This document shows, piece after piece, positions 47,170-58,700 of a stretch of DNA of 64,000 nt. The DNA lies in the NCBI GenBank assembly GCA_035771165.1, contig JAWNZC010000302.1, positions 933,501-997,500 on the forward strand. The letters are read 5' to 3'. This DNA is from Paragorgia papillata. Lineage: Eukaryota; Cnidaria; Anthozoa; Scleralcyonacea; Coralliidae. The notes beneath the pieces are model-generated. The model was not told the DNA's origin and did no database searches. It saw nothing but the letters and a program-made list of their open reading frames with translations. Position numbers and translations under genes: made by a program. How positions within the stretch are numbered: position 1 is the stretch's first letter; each line of letters opens with the position of its first letter.

Positions 47170-49121
47170 TGGCCCATAAGTGCAAAACACAATACACACA
47201 GCGAAAACACAATACACACAGCGAAAACACAATACACACAGCGAAAACACAATACACACAACGAAAACACAATACACACTGTCGAAACACAACACACACT
47301 GCCAAAACACAACACACACTGCCAAAACACAACACACACTGCCAAAACACAACACACACTGCCAAAACATAACACACACTGCCAAAACACTACACACACT
47401 GCCAAAACACAATACACACTGCCAAAACACAACACACTAAAAATAAAGTTGGTCAGCGGGTTTCCCCGCCAAACTTGAGGAATACGTCGTGTTAGCGTGT
47501 CTACAAGGACTTGCGCAATGTCAAATGTCTTTTGGTGTTTAAATACGGCGCGCCAAACGGAACAATAATACTTTGGGTCAGATATATAACACTCGTCTAA
47601 ACTTCGCTTTTCAAGGCAGGCAGGAAGGACGGACGGAGGGACGGAGGGACGGAGGGGCGGAGGGAAGGACGGAGGGATGGACGGAAGGAAGGAAGGAAGG
47701 AAGGAAGTAAGGAAGGATGGAAGGAAGGAAGGAAGGAAGGAAGGAAGGAAGGAAGGAAGGAAGGAAGGGAGGAAGGGAGGAAGGGAGGAAGGACGGACGG
47801 ACGGACGGACGGACGGACGGAGGGAAGGGCGGAGGGATGGACGGACGGACGGAGGGACGGACGGAGGGAAGGAGAGACGGAGGGAAGGAGAGACGGAGGG
47901 AAGGAAAGACGGAGGGAAGGATGGAGGGATAGACGGAAGGATGGACGGAGGGACGCAAGGAGGGACGGAAGGAGGGACGGAAGGAGGGACGGAAGGAGCG
48001 ACGGAAGGAGGGACGGAAGGAGGGACGGAAGGAGGGACGGAAGGAGGGACGGAAGGAGGGACGGGGTGACGGAGGGAGGGAGTGACGGAGGGAGGGAAGA
48101 AGGAAGGAAGGAAGGGAAGAAGGAAGGAAGGAAGGAAGAAAGGGAGGAAGGAAGGAAGGAAGGAGGGAAGGAAGAAGGGAGGGAGGGAGAGAGGGAGGGA
48201 GGGGAGGGTGCTCGACGCCGAGAACATAGAACTTCTTCGTAGCTTTCTTTGTCGGAAACGTTATTACGTACCTTATTCCTTTCTACGTTCCTCTCTACCT
48301 TCCTACCCTCCTTCCTTCCTCCCTTCCTTCTTACCGTCCTTCCTTCCTACCTCCTTTCCCTCCCTCGTTCCTTCCTTCCTTCCTTCCCTTCCTTCCTTCC
48401 TTCCTTCCTTCCTTCCTACCTTCCTCCCTTCCTCCCTCCCTTCCTCCCTCCCTCCATTCCTCCCTTCCTTCCTCCCTCCCTTCCTCTCTCCGTTCCTCCT
48501 ACCGTACGTCCCTGCATCCGCCCCTCCGTCCATCCGTCCTGCCATTCCTCCGTCCCCGCCTCCGTCCTTCCGTTCCTCCCGCCTTCCCTCCGTCCGTCCC
48601 TTCGTCCGTCCTGCCCTCCCTCCCTCTGTCCGTCCGTCCTTCCCTCCCTCCCTCTCTTCCCGTCCCTCCGTCCGTCCTTCCCTCCGTCCGTCCCTCCGTC
48701 CGCTCCTCCGCCGGATCCGTCACTCCGTCCTTTCTTCCTTCCGAACTTCCTTCTGTCCCGTCCCTCCGTCCGTTCCTCCGCCCCTCCCTATTTGACATTG
48801 CGCAAGTCTTTGTAGACACGGTAACACGACGTATTCCTTAAGTTTCTCGGCGAAACGCGCTGACCAACTTTAAGTGTGTTGTGTTTTGGAAGTGTGTATT
48901 GTGTTTTGGCAGTGTGTGTTGTGTTTTGACAGTGTGTATTGTGTTTTGGCAGTGTGTATTGTGTTTTCGTTGTATGAATTGTGTTTTCGTTGTGTGTATT
49001 GTGTTTTCGCTGTGTGTATTGTGTTTTCGTTGTGTGTATTGTGTTTTCGCTGTGTGTATTGTGTTTTCGTTGTGTGTATTGTGTTTTCGCTGTGTGTATT
49101 GTGTTTTGCACTTATGGGCCA
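47170..49121. mobile_element. 1.95-kb foldback element made of minisatellites
   Basis: Mirror-like layout: GGCCCATAAGTGCAAAACAC then about 13 units of a 20-bp minisatellite (AAAACACAATACACACAGCG, 47180-47440), about 90 bp unique (to 47530), a purine array of GGAC/GGAA/GGAG words (47615-48210), a 90-bp spacer, a pyrimidine array (48290-48785), the complement of the 90-bp unique block (48793-48880) and the complementary minisatellite (48880-49110) ending GTGTTTTGCACTTATGGGCC. Foldback elements with repetitive arms have this form. No coding capacity; all long frames are repeat read-through. Confidence 0.88.
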
Positions 49122-49521
49122 CCGTAAATACATACTACAGTATATACGTTACTGTAGATGAATATATACATCTTAATGTAACTATGATTCAATTCCAACT
49201 GCAATCATCCCACCCACTGGCAAACCCCGAAAATTTAGCTTTCTCAAAAATGTTTGGTCAAATGCCTCACTATGTGGGTGGAAAACATAAATAGGCCATT
49301 AGTAGGTACAAGAAGTTAAAAAATCATCGGCAAAACAGCTTTTCAAATGTCTTTCTTGTCATACTAAATTACTCAAATATTGGTTTGTCTCAAATGCCCG
49401 TGGGACGTGGGTGGGGGGTGATCGCAGTTGGAATAAATTCATGCATAAGTCATCAATAAACTATAAACTAGAAATTACTATCGCAAGTGAAGTGCTGCCT
49501 CAAGTTGGACGAAAATCCTGA
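49122..49521. other. No recognisable gene
   Basis: AT-rich DNA between the foldback element and the last exon of the minus-strand gene. Confidence 0.4.
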
Positions 49522-50673
49522 TTAGTTTCCTGTTTTACGAAATTCCCAATATAAGCCCTGTGTATATATTAATTTTCTGCTATTTTTATAGAGTTCGTTG
49601 TTTTCATCAAGCTCAAAAGCACACAAGATTACTGACTGTTTAGGTAAGTCATCAATCCAAGGCATTGATTCGTTATTGTGCTTTACCATGTGTGGTTGCC
49701 AAGCCTTTGCATATGAACCTTTCCAATAATGTATTTTAAAATCATTGTCCCAAACCTCTGAAAGCACCTTTCCAATAACTGACATTTTCTGTAATTACTT
49801 ATATTTACTGCTACAAACACACCAGGAGCAAGTGCACCAAGATATTGGTCATCTTGTTGGATACCTCTAGCAGCTAATGGCTGGTATGGACCAGTGTAAA
49901 TCTAAAAGGTAAATAATATTAAAAATATATCATCAGTTTTCTCAATCATACTTACTATACAGGTAATGAGGTAATATTGTTATTATTTGTGTTATAATTT
50001 ATATTTCATCTTTACCTCTTCAAGAGGTGCCAGTTCTTTTTTCCTGAACTGTGTAAGCTGTGATGGTATTTCCACAGTTTCTGCTGAATCCATATTTGGT
50101 TTTTGCAATGAATTCTTCAGGTCATATAATGGGCAATTGGTGTCGGGTGCTGTATGACATTGATTCTGTCCAATTCCATCCAGAAATGTTTGCCACCACT
50201 CCTTTACTGATGCTGGCATTACAGAATGCCACTTTTTGATATCAGCTGTTAGAGATGGTATATCGACTTTGCTGAAATCAGTTGGTAGCAGTGCTGGCAT
50301 GTCCAATGGTACTGACTGTCAAAAACACAGAAAAAAATCATAAGATATCTTTGCCTTCCATTTTTAAATGTACATCACACCTCTGCTCTCTAGAGATTTT
50401 CCAGTAGATACAGTAGTTAACAAATAATATTCAAACAACAATATAAGAAAATGACCTTTAATAGTCGAACAGGGCCCATCCACCTTTCACCGCTCCACTT
50501 TCTGTAGTGCATTACAGCCTCATGCTTTTCATTTTTGACAAACTTGAAGCAGTGTGGCTGAACATGCTGGTGTAGGTCATTACTGTGGGGACTTAACCAT
50601 TCTTTAATGGTACATCTTGTTTGGGACAGTGGCCTCTGGATGTGGCTTACTTGAACACAGTTCAAAAGCCTTA
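49522..50673 (-). pseudogene. C-terminal exons of a DUF7869-like element protein
   Basis: Three minus-strand exons with GT-AG borders. Exon 1 (about 50673-50455): LSQTRCTIKEWLSPHSNDLH, then HVQPHCFKFVKNEKHEAVMH and WMGPVRLLK, donor AAG/GTCATT. Exon 2 (about 50317-50018): MPALLPTDFSKVDIPSLTAD, donor GAAGAG/GTAAAG. Exon 3 (about 49902-49522): GPYQPLAARGIQQDDQYLGA, GVFVAVNIS and, in a shifted frame, VIGKVLSEVWDNDFKIHYWK and AWQPHM, a beta-rich chromo/Tudor-like region by pattern. The HQHVQPHCFKF-type block normally follows the GHTHEDID motif in this protein family, which here sits on the opposite strand at 50884. Function unknown; DUF7869 proteins are often found in repetitive loci and may be transposase-related. 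At least one frameshift (about 49795). Confidence 0.5.
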
Positions 50674-50734
50674 CAAATATCTATAATGTAACAGGGACAG
50701 TCATCAATTAAAACTATTAATTAAGTATTTTATA

Positions 50735-50752
50735 TATATATATATATATATA
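50735..50752. repeat. Short (TA)n tract at the inversion point
   Basis: Nine TA units between the oppositely oriented pieces of the DUF7869-like gene. Confidence 0.9.
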
Positions 50753-50883
50753 TAGTTCAATCTACAGACACAGTGTTTCACTGTACTACAGCTCATCAGT
50801 GTAGCTTGGAACAATCTGAATGAATTTCATCAATTACTTATACACATGCGATTATACACGAACTGTACGATTTTTTATTTTAG

Positions 50884-51018
50884 ACAATTGTCACTCTATA
50901 CATCTTGTATACCATACCAGTTGGCCATACCCATGAAGATATTGATGTACTATTTGGGTGTTATTCAAAGCATCTTAAAATACAGGATATTTATACAGTC
51001 GATGATTATTTCTGTTGA
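50884..51018 (+). pseudogene. GHTHEDID (DUF7869-like) exon fragment
   Basis: After an acceptor TATTTTAG (50882-50883), the frame reads LYTIPVGHTHEDIDVLFGCY and then IQDIYTVDDYF before a stop. The GHTHEDID motif is the signature of a conserved RNase H-like region in DUF7869 proteins; its acidic residues could be catalytic (inference). The family's next segment is on the minus strand at 50673, so an inversion separated the exons. The upstream part with the expected Asp-Asn motif was not found. Confidence 0.6.
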
Positions 51019-51818
51019 ACATGATTTGTTTATATACAGTATGTTTGTACTTTTTGCTTTCTACCATCAACATCAAAACTCTATCTCAAGACTACACTAA
51101 CCAAGACAATCAGATTTCAACATCTATTGATATTCCTAGATTGGTAAAATGTTTCCCTTTATCTAATAGAATGATAAAATAATTATAAATCACATTATAA
51201 GTTAATCGATAGACATCTCTGAACTATTATGTATAACACTGTATAACACTTCATATTACTCAGTCCCATCAAATAAGTACTTATTATTTTGAAATATAAT
51301 ATAATTTAACTGAGGGAGAGATCTGGAAGTCAAATTGTCAACAAACAAGTACAATAATAGACCCCTTGCATGCATAAATTAAACGACCAATTTAGAGGAC
51401 AACTTCAAAGTTCCGACTTTCAACAGATTGAATAATTTATGAAAATTATTTTGTTTTGCCCTCCAAATTGCCCCTTTAATTTATGTATGCAAGGTGTCCA
51501 TACTTGTGGGACTCATAAATAATTCATTGTAGAAAACAAAGGAAATCAATTTTTGAGGAGCATTCATCAACTGAATTCAGAATCGCTGTGGTTTGCATAA
51601 ATATTTCCTTCAATCTACTCAGCTAAAATAGTTTGAATTCCTAAAATAATTGTGAAACATATACATATTTATGTAAATTTACAATGGCCATATCGCCCTG
51701 TAAATCCCATATAGTTCATTCCATCACAATGTTTATATTACATACAGTATGTTTTACAGACATTGTTTCTATGTTTATTACTGTAAGTTTTATTTGTGGT
51801 GTTCTCTTTGTTTTAAAG

Positions 51819-52435
51819 GTAACATTACAGGAATAGTCGAATCGGTCAGTGGATTTTTAGTATATCATGCTGATGTTGGCCAGTGCATATTACCGGCACA
51901 CTTCAACTTTGAACAAAGCATGGTGGTTGAGAATCACATTTCTGTGAAAGCTGGATACTTTGACATCGAAGCATGCAAGAAACTGGTGGATCTGTTTAGT
52001 CACACAGGTGAATGGGTACTAGATATAAATTTTCCACAAGGTATTTTTTTAGACTTCTGTATTGCAAATATTTATTGTTGGTTTATGGCCAAACCTAATG
52101 TGTATTGGTAATAATATAAATACTGCCCCAACCGGGAATCATGTCCAAATCAACACATTGGCACCGTAATCACTGAGCTATTGAGACCCAGTCAGGATGA
52201 TGTCTGGCTAACCACTGTGCCAATGGGTAGCATTTGCGAACCGCGAAGGGTTGATCACTCTCGAATAACATTGTAAATGTGTTTCTTATGTGTGTTTCTC
52301 TCTTCCTTTCACTTTTATTTAGTTGCTGGAGTTGTTGCTGCTTCTGGCCTTGAGAGGAATGGGTTATGCCTTGTTAGGAATGAGGATGAACAGTTTGTTG
52401 CTCGCAGAAGCTTAAAAGCATGTGTTGCTGAATGA
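51819..52435 (+). CDS. C-terminal exons of an N6/N4 DNA methyltransferase-like protein
   Basis: Two exons spliced in phase 1: 51819-52040 (acceptor TTTTAAAG, donor CCACAAG/GTATTT) and 52323-52435 (acceptor TTATTTAG), stop TGA 52433-52435. The joined frame reads ITGIVESVSGFLVYHADVGQ, then EACKKLVDLFSHTGEWVLDI, NFPQVAGVVAASGLERNGLC and DEQFVARRSLKACVAE. The order (Leu-Leu-Ser/His-x-Gly-Asp/Glu-x-Val-Leu-Asp, then VAA...G...C...E..FV..AR) follows the C-terminal SAM-binding motif I of class-beta amino-methyltransferases, which modify adenine N6 or cytosine N4 in DNA. The usual Phe-x-Gly-x-Gly is degenerate (NFPQVAG) and the catalytic (D/N/S)PP(Y/F/W) motif would lie in upstream exons I could not find. 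Enzymatic activity is therefore doubtful; the clean splicing and open frame suggest it is not long dead. Confidence 0.45.
52124..52250 (-). mobile_element. tRNA-derived SINE fragment
   Basis: On the minus strand GGCACAGTGGTTAGCC and, 40 bp on, AATAGCTCAGTGATTACGG resemble two A boxes, followed by GATTCCCGGTTGGGGC, a shifted B box-like stretch. It sits in the intron of the methyltransferase-like gene. Too degenerate to be a tRNA gene. Confidence 0.5.
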
Positions 52436-53170
52436 ATAAGTATATCAGTACTTGCTAGAGTAGTACTCTTTAGCCATTGTTGACAAATTCATACATTTTA
52501 GTGTCCACCGTACTGTAATCAGATTATTTTTATTAGATTTTCCTAAGAACATTAAGATAGGGAGAGTGTGTTCGTGAAATTATGAGTGTCAACTATTTGT
52601 AAGACAACACAGTAGGGAGACTACAGTACCGCTCGTGAGTCGCGCGTACTCGCGCGTCATAGCGAGTACTCGCTTCGGCTCGTTACGCGCGAGTACTCGC
52701 ACTTCTAGCGAAACCAAACATTGGCAAATACTCGCTACTCGCGAGCATTTCGAGTCAGTATAACCTATAGGTTCAGGAAAATACGGGACATTTATATGAA
52801 AGAACTAATCAAAGCAATCAACTTTACGACGTAATAAATTAAAAATTATACAAGTTTCGTTAGACAGCATTTCAATACATTTCAGCGTCCGATGGCGACG
52901 GCTGTTATTGAAGTATATTAATATGCACTGTTATCGGGCTATGAACAATCGAAGTTTGACTTCAATTGATGGAAATGACAGAGCAATCAAAGACAAGTTA
53001 TATGATGATATGATACCTAGAAACAGTTATTAAAGGCACGGCATTTCAATATACATCCATATGTTAAAGAATATTCAGTTTGTCGTTAATGGCGTCGCGC
53101 CGTCGCTGACATGCATGTCTTCCAAATTATAGATTTCGAATAATCACAAAACTTTACTTCCAGTTAATGC

Positions 53171-54118
53171 ACCACTCCTCTGTCTACCATGAGGTCCGAA
53201 AAAAGGAAGAGAAAAGACTACTAGACTTATTTGGCAGTAAGGAAGCAGGAGAAAAGCTAGTCCAACGGACACATAGCCCGGGTCGGGGTAAGGATCCATC
53301 TGGGGGACCAGAAGTGTGGATACCTAGCTGTGGAGATCGTCCAGCAGCTATGATCGTGGCATCACACAAATCTGGACGTTGAGACGTTGAGGTGGGGGTG
53401 CCAACCTCTGGCTGGTAAATATCAAGCTAGCTAGGTAGTGTGTACCCGCTTTGAAGTGACATTATACCAGGCCTATGAGTCTCCACAGAACAAGGAGGGG
53501 TGCCCAAGTCGGGAGCGCCGACTGCTGGGGTTGATCTCGGAAGTCGGAACCCCAGCTACTCTGTAGGGGAGGGAGAGAAAAAGTGGCTCAGGACACGTTT
53601 CTTTGCACTGAGCCAGATTAAGTTTTTAAGTGGGAGTAGGAGGTGTCCGGAGGACAGCGATTCCCTCCATCAAAATTTAGTTTATTTCCAACTTGTAATT
53701 TTAGAATACATACACATTACCTATAATCTATGCATATTTTCGAAGTCTTTAGGCAAACACAAGAGCTAAATGTCTTTATGGTTTTTGTAAGGGAAAAAGT
53801 AATGATTGCCTTTTCTTTCCTAATATTTTGCACATTTATGTTTATCGCTTTGTTTCAGCAGGGGAGTGGTGGCCCGGTGTTAGTTTTTGGATCACTTGCC
53901 AGTAGACTGAAAATATTTGCCGCGTTTTAGCTGCTTTTAAAAGTAGTGCGCAAAATGACCTTTGCTCATTGAAAGGATACTTTGCGTTTTGCGATTGGAT
54001 AGTTAAATCTATATCTCTGGACTTTCGGACCGACACGTGAATATAGAGCGTGCCAGGCACCTGGGTCATGATATGGAATAATACGGGGAAAACACTGGGA
54101 TAATACCGAGTACTTATC
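53171..54118. other. Unassigned interior of the long-TIR element
   Basis: Relatively GC-rich to about 53660 with a hairpin-capable block CTGGGGTTGATC...GGAACCCCAG (about 53525-53561). The 71- and 89-residue frames have no recognisable domain. It may be a fragment of another element's 5' region. Confidence 0.35.
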
Positions 54119-54160
54119 TTGCATTCTTTCCATTTTATACCGGTATATTTTTGTCCTCAG

Positions 54161-54304
54161 AAGGGACTTGATTTGTTACGTATGTTGCATGAGAGGCTCA
54201 AGAGGCTTATCTCCAAAGCTGATTACAGGCACCCAGAGGGCACGACGGACGTGCAGAGTGTTTGTGCATTAACCGCAATTTATTTGAATAAATTGTTGCC
54301 TTAA
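54161..54304 (+). CDS. Exon-like frame of unknown function
   Basis: A good acceptor (TTTTTGTCCTCAG at 54148-54160) precedes GLDLLRMLHERLKRLISKAD and EGTTDVQSVCALTAIYLNKL, ending in a stop 54302-54304 just before the inner palindrome. The sequence is helix-rich and charged. I do not recognise the family; it could be the captured last exon of a host or element gene. Confidence 0.3.
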   Translation, partial: KGLDLLRMLHERLKRLISKADYRHPEGTTDVQSVCALTAIYLNKLLP

Positions 54305-55203
54305 ACATCCATATTAAATTTCCATAGTTGGCATTTAGTGTGTATTCAAATGAACGTTTGCTATGAAGTTTTGCGCGAATTAACCAAAACGCTATACAGT
54401 TGTATCCAGTGTTTACGTTCTGGTCCGAAAATTATCGAAGCAACGGCGAATGAGGTCATCGTTTGGCTCGCGAAAAAAAAGCCAAAACTATTTCGAAATA
54501 CATGGCATTTTATATAAAAAGGCATTACGAAGGCCCGTTGATCAAAAGAAAAACGGACAACAACTCGTTTATAAACCACAAATATACAGTATAATGCAAT
54601 AAGTGCATGTCTAGTAAATTTTTCCGCAACTTTTTCCATGCGGCGCCGCTTTACCGTAGCACGTTCATCACAACAGAATACCAAGCGATCAATTTCGTTT
54701 CAGAATTATAGCTGTGACCATCTTAAAGCGAGTGCATTCGGTAAAACAAAGACTCGGTGAATTTATTAAAATGTTGACGTGATATTGACGTGATTGCTTT
54801 GCGGCTTCAGCGTGATAAATTCACCTAGTCTTTGTTTTAACCGAATGCTCGGGTCACAGCTATAATTCTGAAACGAAATTGATCGCTTGGTATTCTGTTG
54901 TGATGAACGTGCTACGTTATGAATATATTACATGCCGACTTGACACATCTCAATTCAAATGAGGTAAAGCCGCGCAGCACGGAAAAGTCGCGGAAAAACT
55001 TACTAGACATGCACTTATTGCGAGTCAAACGATGACCTCACTCGCCGTTGCTTCGATAATTTTTGAAGCAGAACGTAAACACTGCTCAAGAACAAGTGCG
55101 GTATAGTGTGTATAGTTAATTCCCACAAAATTAAACGTCATAGCAAACAAACATTTGGATACACACTAAATGTCAACTATGGAAATTTAATGTGGATGTT
55201 TAA
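54303..55203. repeat. 900-bp imperfect palindrome
   Basis: AAACATCCATATTAAATTTC at 54303 is complementary (one mismatch) to the end at about 55202; matches continue inward through CATTTAGTGTGTATTCAAAT, AAGTGCATGTCTAGTAA and CAGAATTATAGCTGTGACC to a centre near 54780. Nested inside the long-TIR element. Confidence 0.88.
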
Positions 55204-55713
55204 CTGGAAGTAAATGTCAGCGACGGAGCGACGCCATTAACGACAAACTGCGAGTATTCTTTACCATATGGATGTATATTGAAATGCCGTGCCTTTAATA
55301 ATTGTTTCTATGTATCATATCATCATACAACTTGTCTTTGATTGCTCGATCATTACCATCAATTGAAGCCAAACTTAGATCAGTTGTTCATCGCGCGATA
55401 ACAGTGCATATTATACTTCAATAACAGCCGTCGCCATGTATTGAAATGCTGTCTAACAAAACTCGTATAAGCCTTCGTCGTTTTAATTTATTACAGTTAG
55501 TAAAGTTGATTGCTTTGATTAGTTATTTCATATAAATGTCCCGTTGTTTCCTGATCCTATAGGTGATACTGACTAGCAATGCTTGCGATTAGCGAGTTGC
55601 GAGTATTTGCCAACGTTTGGTTTCGCTAGAAGTGCGAGTACTCGCGCGTAACGAACCGAAGCGAGTACTCGCTATGACGCGCGAGTCGATGTCACCTTAC
55701 TCGCGATCGGTAC

Positions 55714-58700
55714 AATCAATCAAAATCCCTGGGAAACTAAACCTCTTACTTACTGCAACAAAACTATCATGGCCTTCTTATTGAACAGGGCTGAACAAGT
55801 TTCCCAGGATGATTGGGTCAATTGCTTCTGAATGGTGCAATTTTAGCAACTTCTTTGATTGGTTTTAAAAATAGTTAACACTCGTAATTTCACCGTTACA
55901 TTTACCCTAAACATGTAATCGGCATGTAAATTCTAGTTTTAATTAATCTTAATGTAATCGTAGGGTTGTTAGAAATTCTAACAACTTTGTAATGTCAATT
56001 GTTTTGTGAATTTTTCTTACAATCGATTTAAGGTTATTTTTAAGGTTTTTTTAAGTATTCCGAAGCAAGTTCCAAAGTTCACTAGTTTGTTACGCAGTTC
56101 ACAGGTTCATTGTGAACTACACATTTGATTGGCTACTTAGTTTCTAGTAACCAATTAAATGCATAGTTTAAAACGTCGGAGAAAATTTCGGAACACTTCA
56201 GTGAAAAGTAACGTGAAATCGACTGTAATTTTAGAAGCACTTCAAATATAAGGTAGTTGGAAGTTCATAATGATGTTAATTATTTTTCTGCGATTTTGGA
56301 AACAGTGAAAGGATAGGGTAGTCAGAAAATTTGACAACCCTATAATCTTTATTATTTTTGTGAGATTTTGCAAACAGTGAAAGGATAGGGCGAAGGCCCT
56401 TCGTCAGAAAGAAACGTTTCTCTCTGACGAAGGGCCTTCGGTCGAAACGTTAGAATCTACGTTCAATAATTTCAGCAGTTCTCAAACCTTACTATATTTC
56501 GATTTCCACAACCCTATAATACTTATTATAAACAAACATATAGTATTTATTATTTTTACGAGATTTCGCGAACGATTACATTGTGTGAGCATTTGTTTGC
56601 AAAGAAAGCCTTTTTTCATTGTTTGAAAACATAATTTTAGTATTTCGGTTATTTTCTTTGAATTTTGCGTAAAAATACTATTTTGGAATTTTTCAAAATT
56701 GTTTGGAACGCGTTGTACTTGTGTGAGGACTAATTTGGAGCATAATACTTTGTGTTCCACCACAACAGCTACAACGCACTGTTATTAGTGGTATGTTTCA
56801 TAAATATGTTTCAAAAGTTTTTCCCCGCTCATTTTTGACCACGGCAGTTAAGTTTCACGAAAAGTGTCTACTTTCAGTCGATGGATCATAAAATATGCCT
56901 GCGGTTTGATGTATGTTTGGGAGAAGAATGAAGCGTGGAAGGATTTATGTAGGTCGGTGTTCTTTGGATTAACCTCGACGCGTTTAAACCTTCCAGTCTT
57001 CTTCAGGAGGGCCGATTTTGAGTCGATGTTGAGATCAGTAAATGTGTTAAGACGAAAATACAGATGTTAGAAGGCGCGTGTAACACTGAAGTATAATAGA
57101 CAAGTTTATAAATAGAAATAAAGTCTTACTGAATGTCTGTGTAGTTTTGGTGTAGTCCGTAACGTGCTGGCATCCGGGTCGGCTTTATAAATTGGTGAAT
57201 TTCTCGCTCCTCTATCCCATGTCGATAGTTGGCGTAAACAGGCTTAATTATGTCGTTTCGTTATCCGCGAGCCCAGACGTAGGGCCGAAGGCCCGGAGCC
57301 CGGTGAGGGTGCTAATCTCGACACGCGTGGAGTCATTTTACACGCGTGGACAAACGTGATTTGCGAACGAATTTCTGTGATCTGAATATTTATTTATTTA
57401 TTTATATATATGTGTGGACGGACCATACGCGGTTAAGATTGTGGGGCACTGGGGACAATATAGTTCTTGACAAAAAGATTTGAACTACTTAATTTATTCT
57501 TGACAAAAAGACTTGAGAAAGGAGTTTTTGGGAAACGTATATCACTTTTGAAAGAACAGAAAGAAATCAACGTCTACGTATAAAGCAGAACAACATCCTT
57601 AGTAGAAGAAAACCCGTCACACCGAAACTCGAAAGAGAGAAAAACCAACGAAGAAAAAGACTGAAAAGGTTAAGCTTACGGTAAAACTATAGAGCGGCCG
57701 CTTTCAGTATTAAATCACGAACATTTAGTAGCAATGCTGTTCGAGTTTCTCTGTCACTGTTACAGTAATTTTGTTTTCGATTTCGTGTGTCCTTAAAGTA
57801 TTTTAAACGTAACGTATCCGTTATGTTTTCGCTTGCCCGTGCCCTGTTGTTGGCTACCGTCTTATCTCCTTTTAAATATTTCCTTTTGGTAAAACCACTT
57901 GTAAAATTTAGCGTAGCTTCTTTATAATTTGGCATAAAAATCGGTGAAAGAGCAATTTTTCGTCTGTTAAACATATAAATGCTGCCAAGTGCCGCATGTT
58001 GAAATATTACAGATATAACAGACTGCATGAAAACAATTTTTTCAGGTGAAAACAGTTTTAACACTTCAGATTTTGAGACGAAATTTGTTTTTGCTATTCT
58101 AAATGAATTTGAAATGCCATAAAATTAATAAAGCCGTGGCAGCCAGGCAGATGTCCAATGCCTTTGAAAAATTCAAAATATTTTTAGATGCTCTAGCAAT
58201 GTTATTTGTGAACTTGAAAAAAAAAGATCTGTAAAATATAACCCTAATATTTTACTGATATTTCGACGCTTGCTTCAGTAACCTGGTGGTGACATCGTCA
58301 GTTTGGACGCAGAATATGGTCGAGTCCATACCGTGGATTGCGACCTGCGTTTTTCTTCATCTCAATTTTTTTTCTGAATATTGTTTTGAAAATTATCTTT
58401 GTTATTTATTACCGTTTTCTTTAAAAATTAGAGTTAAACAACTTTTTTTATTTCAAATATTATACTTTAATTAAAAGTTTAAATTGAATTGTTCCAACGG
58501 CTATTTCCAGGCTCCCAATGAAAAAGAGCGCGAAGGTGTTTTTCTTATCAGGGGGTTATCCGAAGCATATAAATTTTACAAAAATTCGTTTAAAAGAGGG
58601 CGAGGGGTTGTTGTGTTAATATATTTCTAGTTGTATAATATATCGTGCGTATCGCGTGGTTTGTGGTTGTTACGTCAGAAATTAAATAAAAGGGTTATTG

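Larger units (their letters stand above)
52626..55713. mobile_element. 3.1-kb DNA element with about 550-bp inverted ends
   Basis: 52626-53170 and about 55200-55713 are inverted copies. The outer parts are packed with GCGAGTACTCGC palindromes and CGCGCGT words; the inner parts share, for example, CGACGGCTGTTATTGAAGTA and GGCACGGCATTTCAATATAC with their complements. Outermost bases GTACCG...CGGTAC. The interior includes unassigned sequence (53170-54160), a small exon-like frame and a second palindrome. No transposase recognised, so non-autonomous or unknown. Confidence 0.85.

Noticed and set aside
47157..49294. Long frames of Asn-Thr-His-Ser-Glu, Cys-Val-Leu-Cys-Phe, Arg-Lys-Glu-Gly or Leu-Pro-Ser-Phe repeats
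   Set aside because: Translation of the minisatellite and purine/pyrimidine arms of a foldback element.
52124..52250. A tRNA gene
   Set aside because: No cloverleaf closes; boxes are duplicated and degenerate as in a SINE.
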